A stretch of DNA of 64,000 bases from DASQDN01 sp963844855 (GCA_963844855.1 CAWJQP010000080.1:682001-746000); one strand, 5' to 3'. Shown: positions 8,544 to 19,552, numbered from the stretch's first letter. The notes: generated by a model from the letters alone, not told the origin. Translations and numbers: made by a program.

Positions 8544-10361
8544 ATGCCAGCGATCTCGAACAAATTTTGGGGCGGTTGGCGCGAGCGTATTCGAGCTCTG
8601 CGCAATATCCCGCATCTGCTGAAGATCGTTTGGCGTTCCGGACCTGCAGTGGTTTCGGGCGGAATGGCGTGTCGTGTGGTGGGCGCGCTTGTTCCCATAG
8701 CAATGCTTTGGGTTACCAAGCAGATTCTCGATAGCGTCCAGGCGCGATTCAGCGGCCAGCCTCTTCCGGATCATTTTTGGTGGTTGGTTGGAACTGAAGC
8801 GCTATTGGCCGCTTTTGCAGCGATCCTAGGCCGTGGCGCCGGCTATTTCGACGCTCTTCTGGCCGATCGATTTACCCGGCATGTGAGCGTCCGCGTGATG
8901 GAACACGCGTCTCAGCTCGATTTGGTTTCATACGAGGATCCGGTTTTCTACGACAAACTGGAACGCGCACGTGTGCAAGCTACCGACCGGATCGCCATGA
9001 TTCAGGCGATCGGGACATTGATTCAGCAGAGTATTACGGCGATTAGTTTGTCGCTCAGTATCTTCTGGTTTTCTCCCTGGTTGCTGGCTCTTTTGATCAT
9101 CGCCGTGGTGCCGGCGTTTTTGGGAGAGAGCCATTTTGCCTTTCTGGGATATTCACTTAATATTCGCCAGACTCCGGTCCGCCGCCAGCTCGATTACTTG
9201 CGTGTCCTAGGGGCCAGCAAGGAGTCGGCCAAGGAGCTGAAACTTTTCGGACTGAGCAGCTTCATTACAGGCGAGTACGCGCAACTGTCCAACAATTTAT
9301 ATGACCAGAATGTTGCGCTCGCCAAACGACGCCTTTGGGTTGGCACGCTGCTTTCCCTGGTGAGCACAAGCGGATACTACGGAGCCTACGCATGGATCGT
9401 CTATCGGACGGTCTCAGGCGATCTAAGTTGGGGAACGTTGCAGTTCCTCGCAGGAGCTGTGGCCGGGGCGAGTAGCAATATCCAGTCGATCTTCTCGACA
9501 TTCTCCTCGATCGCGGACCAATCCCTGTTCCTGACGGATCTGGTTGAGTTCTTCCATGTCAAGCCGAAGCTGCGATCGAAGCCTGACGCGATTCCCGCCC
9601 CACGCCCAATCCGCGACGGCATTGTGTTCGAGAAAGTTTCTTTCTCGTATCCAGGAAGCTCTCGGCTGGTGCTGGACAATCTGGATCTTCGCATTGACCC
9701 GGAAGAACGCATCGCCCTGATCGGTGAAAATGGGCAAGGCAAGACGACGATCGTCAAGTTGATCACGCGCCTCTATGACCCTACGGCGGGACGGATTCTA
9801 CTCGACGGCGTGGATCTGCGGGATTATAGTATTGAAGATCTCAACCGAGAAATCGGCGTTATCTTTCAGGACTTCATGCGGTACGAGATGAGCGCCTACC
9901 GGAACATTGCGGTCGGACGGATCGATCTCGATTCCGAAGCCGACATTCGTCGCGCCGCGCAGAAGAGCCTTGCCGATGAGGTTATCCGGAGACTGCCGAA
10001 AGGCTACGAACAGTTGCTGGGCCGCCGTTTCGAAGGCGGGCTGGACCTATCCGGCGGGGAGTGGCAAAAAATCGCGCTGGCTCGTGCTTATCTGCGCGAT
10101 GCGCAGTTGTTGATTTTGGACGAACCCACGGCGGCTCTCGACGCGCGATCGGAATACGAAGTTTTCCAGCGGTTCGCGGAATTGACCGAAGGAAAGATGG
10201 CATTGCTGATTTCCCACCGGTTCTCCACTGTGCGCATGGCGGACCGGATCATCGTCCTCGAAAGCGGACGAATCGCGGAACAAGGAAGCCATAAACATTT
10301 GATGGCCCTTGGCGCACGCTACGCAGAAATGTTCGAACTTCAGGCAGCAAGTTACCGATAA
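8544..10361 (+). CDS. ABC transporter, fused permease and ATPase (exporter type)
   Basis: 605 residues in a half-transporter layout. An N-terminal six-helix transmembrane domain spans about residues 20-320; membrane segments are visible around VVGALVPIAMLWV, LSIFWFSPWLLALLIIAVVP and LLSLVSTSGYYGAYAWIVY. A nucleotide-binding domain follows, with Walker A GENGQGKTT near residue 394, signature LSGGEWQK near 502, Walker B LLILDEPTAALD near 523, and the switch histidine in LISHRFSTV. It would work as a homodimer exporting a substrate from the cytoplasm. Its stop overlaps the start of the glucan synthase gene by one base (TAATG at 10359-10363), implying translational coupling and a shared pathway, as NdvA exports what NdvB makes in rhizobia. 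Substrate is inferred from this context only. Confidence 0.93.
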   Translation: MPAISNKFWGGWRERIRALRNIPHLLKIVWRSGPAVVSGGMACRVVGALVPIAMLWVTKQILDSVQARFSGQPLPDHFWWLVGTEALLAAFAAILGRGAGYFDALLADRFTRHVSVRVMEHASQLDLVSYEDPVFYDKLERARVQATDRIAMIQAIGTLIQQSITAISLSLSIFWFSPWLLALLIIAVVPAFLGESHFAFLGYSLNIRQTPVRRQLDYLRVLGASKESAKELKLFGLSSFITGEYAQLSNNLYDQNVALAKRRLWVGTLLSLVSTSGYYGAYAWIVYRTVSGDLSWGTLQFLAGAVAGASSNIQSIFSTFSSIADQSLFLTDLVEFFHVKPKLRSKPDAIPAPRPIRDGIVFEKVSFSYPGSSRLVLDNLDLRIDPEERIALIGENGQGKTTIVKLITRLYDPTAGRILLDGVDLRDYSIEDLNREIGVIFQDFMRYEMSAYRNIAVGRIDLDSEADIRRAAQKSLADEVIRRLPKGYEQLLGRRFEGGLDLSGGEWQKIALARAYLRDAQLLILDEPTAALDARSEYEVFQRFAELTEGKMALLISHRFSTVRMADRIIVLESGRIAEQGSHKHLMALGARYAEMFELQAASYR

Positions 10362-13300
10362 TGCTTCACGATTATCTATCAGGAACCAAACTCACCACCG
10401 CGCCTCAGGACGCAGATCTCATGCGTCTGCATGCGGCCGGACGACAGATAGCCAAGACCCTGACGATCGTCTTGAGCAGCCGCTCGGGTTGCGCCGCACT
10501 AGGACGAAAGTCGAAAGAGGCCACAAGAGCGATCCGAACGGTCTTCACGCAGAACTCTTTGCACGGAACGGATGGCCGATGGCTGGTCGATAATTATCGC
10601 CTGATCCTCTCCGCCGAAAAGGAAACGAGGCAACTCGCTGCTACGTTTCGGGAATACCGTGCCGCTAGTCTCGATACTTCGCCTGCTCACCCTCTGCCGT
10701 ATGCAGTTGCGAAGGCCTATCTGGGAGCGGCTATGGACTTCTTCTCCCAGGATGGGCTTCTCGCTTTCCTGCGTGGGTTTCAAGAAGTGCAGCAGTTGGA
10801 CATGGGTGAGTTGTGGGCGCTGAAGCCCGCGCTTCAGTTTGTTCTCATCGAAAGGATTGCCGCTTCCACACACGGACCCGCTGGTTCTCTCGCCGTCCTC
10901 ATCACAAGTCTCAGAGTGATCGGTGAATCCGAATGGAAGGATCTATTTGAGTCCATCAGCATTGTTAACACGATTCTGTCGCGCGATCCATCCGGATTTT
11001 TCGCCACGATGGATTACGAGAGTCGCGATCAATACCGTGACATCGTCACAAATCTTGCAAAACGTTCCAAGCTGACCGAATCGGAAGTTGCCGAAACTGC
11101 GGTGCAATTGGCGTCAGACGCAGCTCAACCGCGCCGGAAGCATGTCGGCTATTGGCTTCTCGATAACGGTCTTGCCCAGCTTCGCACTTCTATTGGATAC
11201 CATCCGCGTCCAAAACAGCGCATCCGTGATTTCGTGCTGTCGTGGCCCCAATCCTATTACTTGATTGGCGTCGAAGTTTTGACGTTGATTCTCATCGTCA
11301 CGATACTCGAGGGCGGCGGGGAATTGGCGGCCACTGTGATGGCCCTGTTTTTGGTGATCCTACCCGTGACGCAGGCCGCCGTCGATTTCATGAATAATCT
11401 GACTGGCTACCTGTTGCGGCCGCGTGCGCTGCCGAAGCTGGATTTCTCACACGGCATTCCGAAGGAATACTCGACACTCGTGGCCGTGCCGACTCTATTG
11501 TTGACCGAGAAGCAAGTACGGCAACTCGTCGTGGACTTGGAGATACGCTATCTCGCGAATCGCGACGAGAACCTTTACTTTGCGCTAGTCACGGACGGAC
11601 CTGACTCGGACAAAGAAGAAGATGAGCGCGATCACTTAGTGGATGTTTGCGTCGGCCTTATCAAAGGTCTTAATCATCGATACGGGTCAGATGAGCGCAC
11701 ACCGTTCTATTTGTTTCACCGTCGACGAATCTACAACCCTTCCGAGGATCGCTGGATGGGATGGGAAAGAAAGCGTGGAAAGCTTCTCGATCTGAACCAG
11801 CTCATGCGCGGTGGCTTCGATAGCTTCCCTGTCAAGGTTGGCAACATCGGCGTGCTCCCGAGTGTTAAGTACGTGCTCACGCTCGATTCCGATACTCAGC
11901 TACCGCGAGACGCAGCGCGCAAACTCGTCGGGGCGATCGCGCATCCGCTACATCAGGCGGTGATCGATCCGGTGACCAAGATGGTCGTGGCAGGTTATGG
12001 AATTCTTCAACCGCGTATAGGAATCAGCATCGAATCGGCATCAAGTAGCCGACTGGCCAGTATCTACTCGGGACAAACTGGCTTCGACATTTACACGCGC
12101 GCAATTTCGGACGTCTATCAGGATCTATTTGCAGAAGGCATTTTCACGGGGAAAGGCATTTACGACGTTGATGCGCTGAGAGATGCCATTGAACACCGGT
12201 TCCCCGAAAATGCGCTCCTCAGTCACGATCTGATCGAGGGCGCATATGCGCGCGTCGGGCTCGTGACGGACATCGAACTCATCGATGACTATCCGTCGCA
12301 TTTCAGCGCATATAGCCGGCGCAAACACCGCTGGGTCCGCGGCGACTGGCAAATCATGCGATGGCTCTTACCTCGAGTTCCTGACTTTAAAGGCAAGATT
12401 CATCCCAAATCCGATCAATCTGATCTCACGTTGGAAGATTTTGGACAATCTCCGGCGCAGCTTGTTTGAACCAGCGACGCTCGCTCTTTTAATAGCCGGC
12501 TGGTTCTGGCTTCGCGGCGAGCCGCTCTATTGGACTTGCGCGGTGATCGCGATGCTGCTGACGCCGGTGTACGCGAATCTCTTTTTCTCTGTGCTACGGG
12601 CTCCGATCCGATCCCCATTCTTGTTCGCTTGGGTCAAGGACACTGCTTGGGCCTTCCTCAAGGGGCATATCGTCGCGTTTCTGCAGATCGTTCTACTGCT
12701 GCACCAATCGATGCTCTCAATCGACGCGATCGGAAGGTCGGTTTTGCGAGTCTTCGTGACCAAGAAGAGACTGCTCGAGTGGGAGACTGCGGCAGAAGCC
12801 GAGAATGCGCAACGCCGCACTGCGACAGTGGACACGTATCTGGCCTGGTCGCCTCTTCGTGGCTCTAACGATCGCTGGTCTTTTATGGCTTGTGCGGCCA
12901 TCCGCAATGCCTGTGGCAGCGCCGATTCTTTCCTTGTGGTTTATCGCAAGATTCCTATCGGCTTGGCTGAATCGACGTCGACGAATACTGCGCGGCCATT
13001 TGCATAGCAGCGATGTTGAATTCCTTCGCGCCGCTGCGGTCCGGACATGGAGGTACTTCCATGAATACTCGACCGGCAGCACGAACTGGCTTATTCCCGA
13101 TAACGTTCGCGAGGATGGCATTACTGCGGAACGACTCTCTCCGACAAATCTCGGGATGTTACTTAACGCTCGGATCGCAGCCGTGCGATTCGGCTATATG
13201 ACACTGCCGGAGTTTGTGGAGAGCACACGCGGTACGCTCGAAAGCATTCGTAATATGCCGAAGTTTCGAGGACACGTATTAAATTGGCACTGCACGAAAA

Positions 13301-14427
13301 CTCTTCGCGCTCTGGATCCACGATTCGTCTCTACGGTTGATAGTGGAAATCTTGTGGCGTGCTTGTGGACACTGAAGCAGGCCGCGTTGTCATTTGCGGC
13401 CACGCCACCATCGGAAGATACCCTAAAGGCCGGGTTGGCGGACATCAATGCACAGGCTACGATCGAAATCGAAAGCGGCGCCGCCGGATTTTGGAGCGAG
13501 GAGCTTGCAGAGCGAAAGCGGCGGATGCTAAGTTGGACTGAAGCCGGTCTGACAGATGAGCTGACATCTGAGCTTCGATGGATCAGTCAGGAATCGGATC
13601 GTCTCGCCGCCGAGATGGACTTCCAGTTCCTATTCCACAAGCGCAAGAAAGTAATGTCGGTAGGTTGCGACGTCGACACGACGATGATCGAACCTGCCAG
13701 CTATGATTTACTCGCTTCCGAATCTCGGATAGCAAGTTTCATCGCCATCGCGAAGGGGGATATCCCACAGGAAGCCTGGTTCCACCTTGGCCGTCGCCAC
13801 ACTGTGTTTGGCGGTCAGCGTGTCCTTGTTTCCTGGACAGGTACTATGTTCGAGTACCTGATGCCGTCGTTATGGATGAAGCAGCACCGCCATACGATCA
13901 TGCAGGATAGCCTCGAGGCGGTCGTACGCGTCCAACAGAAGTTTGCGCGCCGCAAGCGCATCCCCTGGGGCATCTCCGAGTCCGCGTGCGCCGCTGGACC
14001 GGATGGCGAATATGGGTATCACGCCTTCGGGATTCCCGAACTCGCGATGAGAAACCCGGATGACGAGTCGACGGTTGTGTCTCCTTACTCGACCTTCCTG
14101 GCTCTGGCAGTCGATCCGGGCGGCGTGATGAAGAATCTCAGAAGGATGGCGGAACTGGGCTGGATAGGCTCGTATGGTTTCTATGAAGCTGTGGACTACC
14201 GTGGCGAGGCTCCCGAGATCATAAAATCCTGGATGGCGCATCACCAGGGCATGAGTCTTCTGGCGATCTGCAATCTGCTCTTCAACGATGCAATGCAGGA
14301 GTATTTCCACGCTGAACCCCAGGTTCTTGCCACCGAACTACTGCTGCATGAACGCGTGCCAAACGCCATCTCGATCGAGACGGAAGCTATAGCGCCGCCT
14401 CCGCTGGTTGCAGAGGCAGCGGCCTAA
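10361..14427 (+). CDS. NdvB-like cyclic beta-glucan synthase / glucoamylase-domain protein, split by two frame changes
   Basis: Three consecutive frames join into about 1354 residues if one base is removed at 12395-12396 (joint reads DFKGRFIPNPINL) and one at 12856-12857 (joint reads WSPLVALTIAG). Order: N-terminal helical region; two membrane segments near residues 290-340 (YYLIGVEVLTLILIVTIL); a GT84/GT2-like glycosyltransferase core with VAVPTLLLTE, LTLDSDTQLP (the DxD-type motif, near residue 507), HDLIEGAYARVG and the RRKHRWVRGDW motif; four or more membrane helices; then a Glycoamylase (PF10091) domain with WHLGRRHTV-like FHLGRRHTVFGGQ, WGISESACAA and HHQGMSLLAICNLL. The GH94-like phosphorylase region that ends true NdvB proteins is absent. 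The product is probably an oligoglucan made at the inner membrane and exported by the coupled ABC protein. Confidence 0.88.
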
Positions 14428-14439
14428 TCATCGAGCGCG

Positions 14440-15357
14440 TTATTCGGTGGGACGATGCTCACGCCCTTTCACGAGCATCGTCAATGCTTCATTGAATGGC
14501 GCTTGCAGACCTAGTCGCGCGCTCTCGGCGGCAACATACCCGTTGAGCGAATCGATTTCAGTCCTGCTGCCACGAGCCAAATGCTGCATCATGGACGGCC
14601 GGTGAAACTTGTCCGCGCAGTATTTCTTCACGACGGCTACGGGGTGCTCATCAGGGAGCGTGATGCCCTTGGCACGAACTAACGCAACTGTCTCTCCAAT
14701 GATCTTTGACTGAAATTCGTCAAGTTCGGGGACTTCCCGGATCTGCCCCGGGCGCAGACCGGTTATGGCGCAGATCGCATTGATCCCGCAATTGAGGACG
14801 AATTTTGACCAAATCGTTGTGACAACATCTTCCACTAGCACCGGATTCATACCGGCGGCGGCAAACAGACGATCTAGTTCCGCGAGTCTTTGGGTGCGCG
14901 ACCGGTCGAGTTCGCCTAGATAAGTGGGTCCGTTGTTGGTATGGCGCATTCGCCCGGGCCCCTCGAGATCGCCGCTTTGAAAACTCAGGCCGGCCAGCAC
15001 GCGATCCGAACCGAGCGCTTCGGTCAGTATCTCGACGTTGCCCATTCCGTTCTGCAAGGTCAGGCAGAAGCCGTCCGATTTCAGGATTTCGCGCGCAGCG
15101 GCAGCAGCATCCGCCGTCGCATAGGAGTTCACGCAAATCAGAACTGCATCCGCTTTGGGAAGGCTTGTTGGCGTCGTGGAAGCCTGCGCACGAACCGTGA
15201 AGTCTCCGGTCAGGCCGGTCAGGGAAAGACCGCTCGTTTGAATTTGTGCAACGTGCTCTTCCCAAATATCGAGAAACGCCACATCCTGTCCGATACGCGC
15301 CAGGTTGCCACCATAAACACAACCAATGTTGCCGGCGCCGATGATGACGAATTGCAT
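14440..15357 (-). CDS. 2-dehydropantoate 2-reductase family protein (PanE/ApbA)
   Basis: 305 residues. The N-terminal Rossmann fold starts at residue 1 with the nucleotide motif GAGNIGCVYGG (about residues 7-17) and includes VLICVNSYAT and LTLQNGMGNVE near residue 100, where the N of QNG is typical of ketopantoate reductases. The C-terminal helical domain has the catalytic lysine in the WSKFVLNCGINAICAITG segment (about residue 190) and the RGSRTEIDSLNGY motif with the substrate-binding pattern of PanE. The family reduces 2-dehydropantoate to pantoate in coenzyme A synthesis using NADPH, but many paralogues act on other 2-oxoacids, and no pan genes are nearby. Convergent with the glucan synthase (12-bp gap). 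Confidence 0.88.
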   Translation of the reverse strand: MQFVIIGAGNIGCVYGGNLARIGQDVAFLDIWEEHVAQIQTSGLSLTGLTGDFTVRAQASTTPTSLPKADAVLICVNSYATADAAAAAREILKSDGFCLTLQNGMGNVEILTEALGSDRVLAGLSFQSGDLEGPGRMRHTNNGPTYLGELDRSRTQRLAELDRLFAAAGMNPVLVEDVVTTIWSKFVLNCGINAICAITGLRPGQIREVPELDEFQSKIIGETVALVRAKGITLPDEHPVAVVKKYCADKFHRPSMMQHLARGSRTEIDSLNGYVAAESARLGLQAPFNEALTMLVKGREHRPTE

Positions 15358-15817
15358 GATGCCTAACTAAGCTCCTCTAATTCGACAGCTTTCGTTCAGT
15401 TATCCGCATAATAACTCTGTGCTCAAAACATTTTGCGGCAAACCTGTTCGAGACCTATCATATTGAGTAGGAGTCTGCGGAACTAAAGGGCCCTCAGTTT
15501 GCCTCTGAACTGTGAGAAATCCTTCCAGGTAGGAACAAATATCCAGCAGGGTAATGTGGGATTTGTGAGAGCAACAACTGTCGAGCACCTGGCTTTCGTC
15601 GCATTCCCCTGCGGTCGCACCTTACTCACTCGGAAAAGATAAATCTAAGATCGTTATGGAGCATCTGCTATTCACATGTCAGTTTGCGCTTCAGAGATAC
15701 CGGCGGTATCGCGCTTCACACATTCGCCTGAACACTGTTAAGCAAAAAATAGACCGAATAAGGCCTTTCGAGCGTCTAGGCGCTGAGAGTGGCTGTATTT
15801 CTGTAGCAATACAAACA
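15358..15817. other. Intergenic region, no gene recognised
   Basis: About 460 bp separate the divergent reductase and propeller genes. An open frame continues upstream of 15818 to an ATG at 15656, but the residues it would add (Arg-rich, no signal peptide) do not look coding. I saw no tRNA, riboswitch fold or strong repeat. It presumably carries both promoters. Confidence 0.5.
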
Positions 15818-17734
15818 ATGTTCGCGCCAATAAGACTCATTTGTTTGATGCTGGCCGGCGCCACAGTAATGATGCCCGCGTGGCAGATGCTGGGACCTTT
15901 TGGCGGATCGGCTCAAGGCATACGCGTGGCTCCGAGTCAGCCTGCGACGGTGGTGGTCTATACGCGCGACGCCCAGTTGTTTGTCTCTCACGATCGCGGG
16001 GAGAAATGGACGCCTCGACAGTTTCCCCTCGAATACCAAACGGTAATGCATGCGCTGGTGATCGACCCGGAAAATCCGGGTCGGTGGTTGGCTGGGGTCG
16101 AGGATGAAACCGGGGGCGCTTCAGGAATCTATCGAACCTCCGACGCGGGCGATTCCTGGACGAAAACTCCGTCAATGGCGGGTAAAGCAGTTTGGTCCCT
16201 GGCAGTCTCTACCGCACACCCTGGTTTAGTCATCGCTGGAACGGCGGACGGCGTCTATCGCAGTACTGACCATGGCGACTCATGGGAACGTATCTCACCC
16301 GAATCCTATGCGGATCTGCGACCCGTCGTGTCTCTCGCAATCGATTCCCGCAATGCCAACACGATTCTTGCCGGTACCACACACCTTCCCTGGCGCACCA
16401 CGGATGGCGGAAAAACCTGGCATTCCATTCATACCGGGATGCTCGATGACTCCGATGTTTTCAGCGTCGTCATCAATTCGGGCATTTCAGGTACGGTTTA
16501 TGCGAGTGCTTGTAGTGGCGCATACAGGAGCGCGAACGGTGGGACGAGATGGGCCCGTCTCCCAACTCCGAAAGGAACTTTTCGGACATATGTGGTCGCG
16601 GTCGATCCGGCAGTGCCCACAACGGTGTACGCAGGCACGAGCGGTGGACTGCTTCGATCGGAAAATGAAGGCCGCACGTGGCTGAAGATTTCCACACACG
16701 CTGTCTATGCAGTCGACTTCGAGCCGGCCCGCGCCGGCCGTGTTTACTTCGCCTCTACAACCGGCGGCATTCTGACTTCAGATGACCACGGAAAAACCTT
16801 GCGCGAGTTGACAACAGGATTCGGCAATCGCCAGTGGGTTGCGCTAGTTGGAACAAAGTCGTCCCTGTTCGCCGCGGCAGTCGAGAACCATGGAGCCGAA
16901 CTCTACAAGAGCCCCGATCTTGGGCGTACATGGTCAAAAGTGACTACGTCGGGTCTCGGCGAGGTCCGCTTCCTGGCTGCTTCCAACGAAAAGGATACTT
17001 TGTATGCGGCTACGCGAAAACAGGTTTTGAAGTCCGAAGACGACGGTCGAACTTGGACGCCACTGGGTAGCGGAATCTCCAGCGCCACAATTGACGCGCT
17101 TACGGTAGGAGAGGGCGCGGACAAGCCGATCCTGGTCGCGGCCGGGGACCGATTGTACAGGAGCAAAGGTAAAGAATGGACTGCTCTTGACGCCCGCTAT
17201 TCCGGGCGAGTTCGATCCGTCGGAGCTAACGATGACATTATTGCGCTCGCGACAAGATCAGGCGTCGCGTTCAGCAAGGACGGCGGGTCGACATGGCAGC
17301 CATGCCGGTCGCCGAGCGCAGGAATCGAATGGTACAACGTCGCTTGGACCGGGACAAGTCATCTTCTGGCAGCCACATCCCATGGTCTGTTTGGCTCTTC
17401 CGATTGCACTGAGTGGTCGCCAGTGCGTGGCGGACTCGATGCAAGTACGGTATCGACGGTATTCATCGACAGGGCTACCAACGTACTGCTTGCGGTTCAA
17501 GGCGGTAAGGTTTATCGCTCCAACGACTCAGGAGCGACCTGGACTGCATCTGGTGAGACGAGCGGCGCTCGAACCATGCCCACTCGTTTGGTCCGGATGC
17601 CGGAATCGAAAAATAGCATTTTTGGTTTATTTGCGCGTCGCGGAGTGGCGGAATTGTCACTGGGTCCGGAGCAGCAAGCTCCGCAGCCGAGTGACGGGCG
17701 CGTAAAGGAACAAGAGCACATCAAGGAGGAATAA
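15818..17734 (+). CDS. Secreted Asp-box (BNR / VPS10-like) beta-propeller protein
   Basis: From the ATG at 15818 the protein begins with a signal peptide (FAPIRLICLMLAGATVMMPAW) and is about 638 residues long. It consists almost wholly of BNR/Asp-box repeats of the pattern S/T-x-D-x-G-x-T-W; examples are SHDRGEKW, TSDAGDSW, STDHGDSW, TTDGGKTW, SPDLGRTW, SEDDGRTW, SKDGGSTW and SNDSGATW, about eleven in all. This is the fold of sortilin/VPS10 and photosystem-assembly-type propellers; sialidase catalytic residues were not seen, so a binding or scaffold role is likelier than glycosidase activity. The downstream barrel gene starts 4 bp after its stop, and a strong ribosome-binding site overlaps its last codons, so the two are cotranscribed. 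Confidence 0.85.
   Translation: MFAPIRLICLMLAGATVMMPAWQMLGPFGGSAQGIRVAPSQPATVVVYTRDAQLFVSHDRGEKWTPRQFPLEYQTVMHALVIDPENPGRWLAGVEDETGGASGIYRTSDAGDSWTKTPSMAGKAVWSLAVSTAHPGLVIAGTADGVYRSTDHGDSWERISPESYADLRPVVSLAIDSRNANTILAGTTHLPWRTTDGGKTWHSIHTGMLDDSDVFSVVINSGISGTVYASACSGAYRSANGGTRWARLPTPKGTFRTYVVAVDPAVPTTVYAGTSGGLLRSENEGRTWLKISTHAVYAVDFEPARAGRVYFASTTGGILTSDDHGKTLRELTTGFGNRQWVALVGTKSSLFAAAVENHGAELYKSPDLGRTWSKVTTSGLGEVRFLAASNEKDTLYAATRKQVLKSEDDGRTWTPLGSGISSATIDALTVGEGADKPILVAAGDRLYRSKGKEWTALDARYSGRVRSVGANDDIIALATRSGVAFSKDGGSTWQPCRSPSAGIEWYNVAWTGTSHLLAATSHGLFGSSDCTEWSPVRGGLDASTVSTVFIDRATNVLLAVQGGKVYRSNDSGATWTASGETSGARTMPTRLVRMPESKNSIFGLFARRGVAELSLGPEQQAPQPSDGRVKEQEHIKEE
17723..17730 (+). promoter_or_regulatory. 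Strong Shine-Dalgarno site for the OmpA-type gene
   Basis: AAGGAGGA lies 8 nt before the ATG at 17739 and inside the end of the preceding gene. It is one of the best matches to the anti-SD in the window and fixes the start of the downstream gene. Confidence 0.8.
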
Positions 17735-17738
17735 AAGA

Positions 17739-19544
17739 ATGCGGCATTTGACTAAACTCTCATGCGTGCGCATCCTGGCGATCTTTGCGGCAATGATCTT
17801 GCCCAAAGCAGATGCGCAAACAAAGGAGTACTCAACTTCGGACGTAACAATTTTTGGCGGCGTCCAGTGGTTCGACATGCTTCGTAGCCGACCCGACCAT
17901 AACTTCGCTGATGGTTTGATTGGCGGGCTTCGATTGACTCAGGACTTCTCTCGTTACGTCGGACTTGAAGAGAGCTTCTCGTACGCGACCAACAACCTGC
18001 GCCTGTACAACGTACAGCCATATCCTATTACAAGCGTTGGAGCGGGCGTACGGAATTATCAGTTGTCAGTGGGACCCGTTTTCCATTTCACCCCTAGAGA
18101 GTCTAAGGTCAGACCTTTCATCAAGGTGGGTGTGGGAGCATCCTGGTACGACCCAACATCGGACGCGGCGGACATGTTCCGTCGGCCGGAAAACCAGTAT
18201 CTGGGCGTCAATCGCTTCAACATGAGTTATGGACCGGCTGGTTTTTGGGGCGCGGGACTGAAAATCAATGCCTCTCGTCGAGTAGGTTTTCGTTTCGAGT
18301 TCGGAGGAATGCTGAGTCAGACGCCTCACTTCAAGATGCCGGACTTCCCCCGAGGCGCCGGAACCGTTTACATTCCGCGGCATGGCACCGAACATCCACT
18401 TAGCGCTACCGCGGGGATTACGTTTCGATTCGGACTGCGGTCAGACGAGCCGCCGCCACCGCCTCCGGCCCCTCCGACACCACCGGAGCCACCTAAGCCT
18501 GAACCTCCCGTTGTCGAACTCGGCGCTATCACAGGTATGCGCGATGTCTGCGCGGGTGACGCCGTACAACTTAGCGTAACCGCTTCAGCCACACCGCCTG
18601 GCCAGCAGCTCACTTATCGATGGACAGTGAATGGAGTTCAAACGGGCGGCAATTCGCCCTCAATCAGCATTCCGACGGATCGGTTGACCGGCCCGCAGAA
18701 TGTAGTGGTTGAAGTCTCCGCTGGGGAAACCAGCAAGTCCTCTTCGGCGAGGTTTGCCATCAGGACGCTGGCGCCACCCACGGTTAAGATCACTAACCTG
18801 CCTACGACCATCAAGTACGGCGAACAATTTCAAGTTGCCGCGACAGCCACCGGTTCCGATTGCGGTGGTCCGGCAACGATCACTTATGCGGTCAGCGAGG
18901 GTACTATCTCCGGAACCACGTTTGACTCTAACGGAATGGCCTTCGACATGAGCAACCGCAATCGCACGCAAACTCGCGTGGTTCGAGTCACAGCGACCGC
19001 GACGGATCAACGTGGCGGAACTGCGAAGGCGGAAGGTGAGATCACTGTTGTATTGAGTCCCACCGCGCGCCGCCTGGACGATCTGGTATTCCCATCTAAC
19101 AATTCCCGCGTGAACAATTGCGCCAAACGCATTTTGTTAGAGCAATTGACGCCGTTGCTTCGAGACAATCCGGAAAGCCAAGTGATTCTGATTGGTCACA
19201 CGGATGGTAGGGAGCGCGCCGGAGTTGTAGATCGGGCGCGAGTGCTCAATGCGGCTGCTGTTCTGAGTGCCGGTACCGGCATCTGCCCGCAACTTGAATT
19301 GAGTCGTGTTAAGGGTAGCTGGGTCGGCACGACGCAGGGCTCCGATCCGCGGCCTGGATTGTGCGGCGGTTCCACAGAAATCCGTGAACGCCGCGGTCAA
19401 GCCATCGGCAGGGGCGATTCACGCGCTATGTTCCGTCGCGTGGAAGTGTGGTTTGTTCCAGAAGGAGCTGAACTGCCTGCCGAGCTACAGAACGTACAGC
19501 CCGTACCGGCGGGAGCAGTAACGCCGCTCGGTTGTCCAAAGTAG
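17739..19544 (+). CDS. Outer-membrane beta-barrel protein with PKD-like domains and OmpA-like C-terminus
   Basis: 601 residues in four parts. A signal peptide ends at PKADAQ. A beta-barrel of about 200 residues follows (alternating strands such as YQLSVGPVFHFTP and GVGASWYD, ending ATAGITFRFGLR). Next is a proline-rich linker near residues 235-262 (PPPPPPAPPTPPEPP). Two Ig/PKD-like domains (QLTYRWTVNGV and ITYAVSEGTISG) lead to an OmpA-like domain from about 455 with the peptidoglycan-binding motif VILIGHTDGRE and DRARVLNAAAVL. The OmpA part carries an unusual insertion with extra cysteines between its last strands (GICPQLELSRVKGSW...LCGGSTE). The probable role is anchoring the outer membrane to peptidoglycan while presenting periplasmic binding domains. 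Translation is driven by the strong site at 17723; a terminator follows the stop. Confidence 0.85.
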   Translation: MRHLTKLSCVRILAIFAAMILPKADAQTKEYSTSDVTIFGGVQWFDMLRSRPDHNFADGLIGGLRLTQDFSRYVGLEESFSYATNNLRLYNVQPYPITSVGAGVRNYQLSVGPVFHFTPRESKVRPFIKVGVGASWYDPTSDAADMFRRPENQYLGVNRFNMSYGPAGFWGAGLKINASRRVGFRFEFGGMLSQTPHFKMPDFPRGAGTVYIPRHGTEHPLSATAGITFRFGLRSDEPPPPPPAPPTPPEPPKPEPPVVELGAITGMRDVCAGDAVQLSVTASATPPGQQLTYRWTVNGVQTGGNSPSISIPTDRLTGPQNVVVEVSAGETSKSSSARFAIRTLAPPTVKITNLPTTIKYGEQFQVAATATGSDCGGPATITYAVSEGTISGTTFDSNGMAFDMSNRNRTQTRVVRVTATATDQRGGTAKAEGEITVVLSPTARRLDDLVFPSNNSRVNNCAKRILLEQLTPLLRDNPESQVILIGHTDGRERAGVVDRARVLNAAAVLSAGTGICPQLELSRVKGSWVGTTQGSDPRPGLCGGSTEIRERRGQAIGRGDSRAMFRRVEVWFVPEGAELPAELQNVQPVPAGAVTPLGCPK

Positions 19545-19552
19545 TTGTTTAG

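Noticed and set aside
15656..15817. N-terminal extension of the Asp-box propeller gene
   Set aside because: The added residues are Arg-rich without family resemblance, while the signal peptide starts exactly at 15818.
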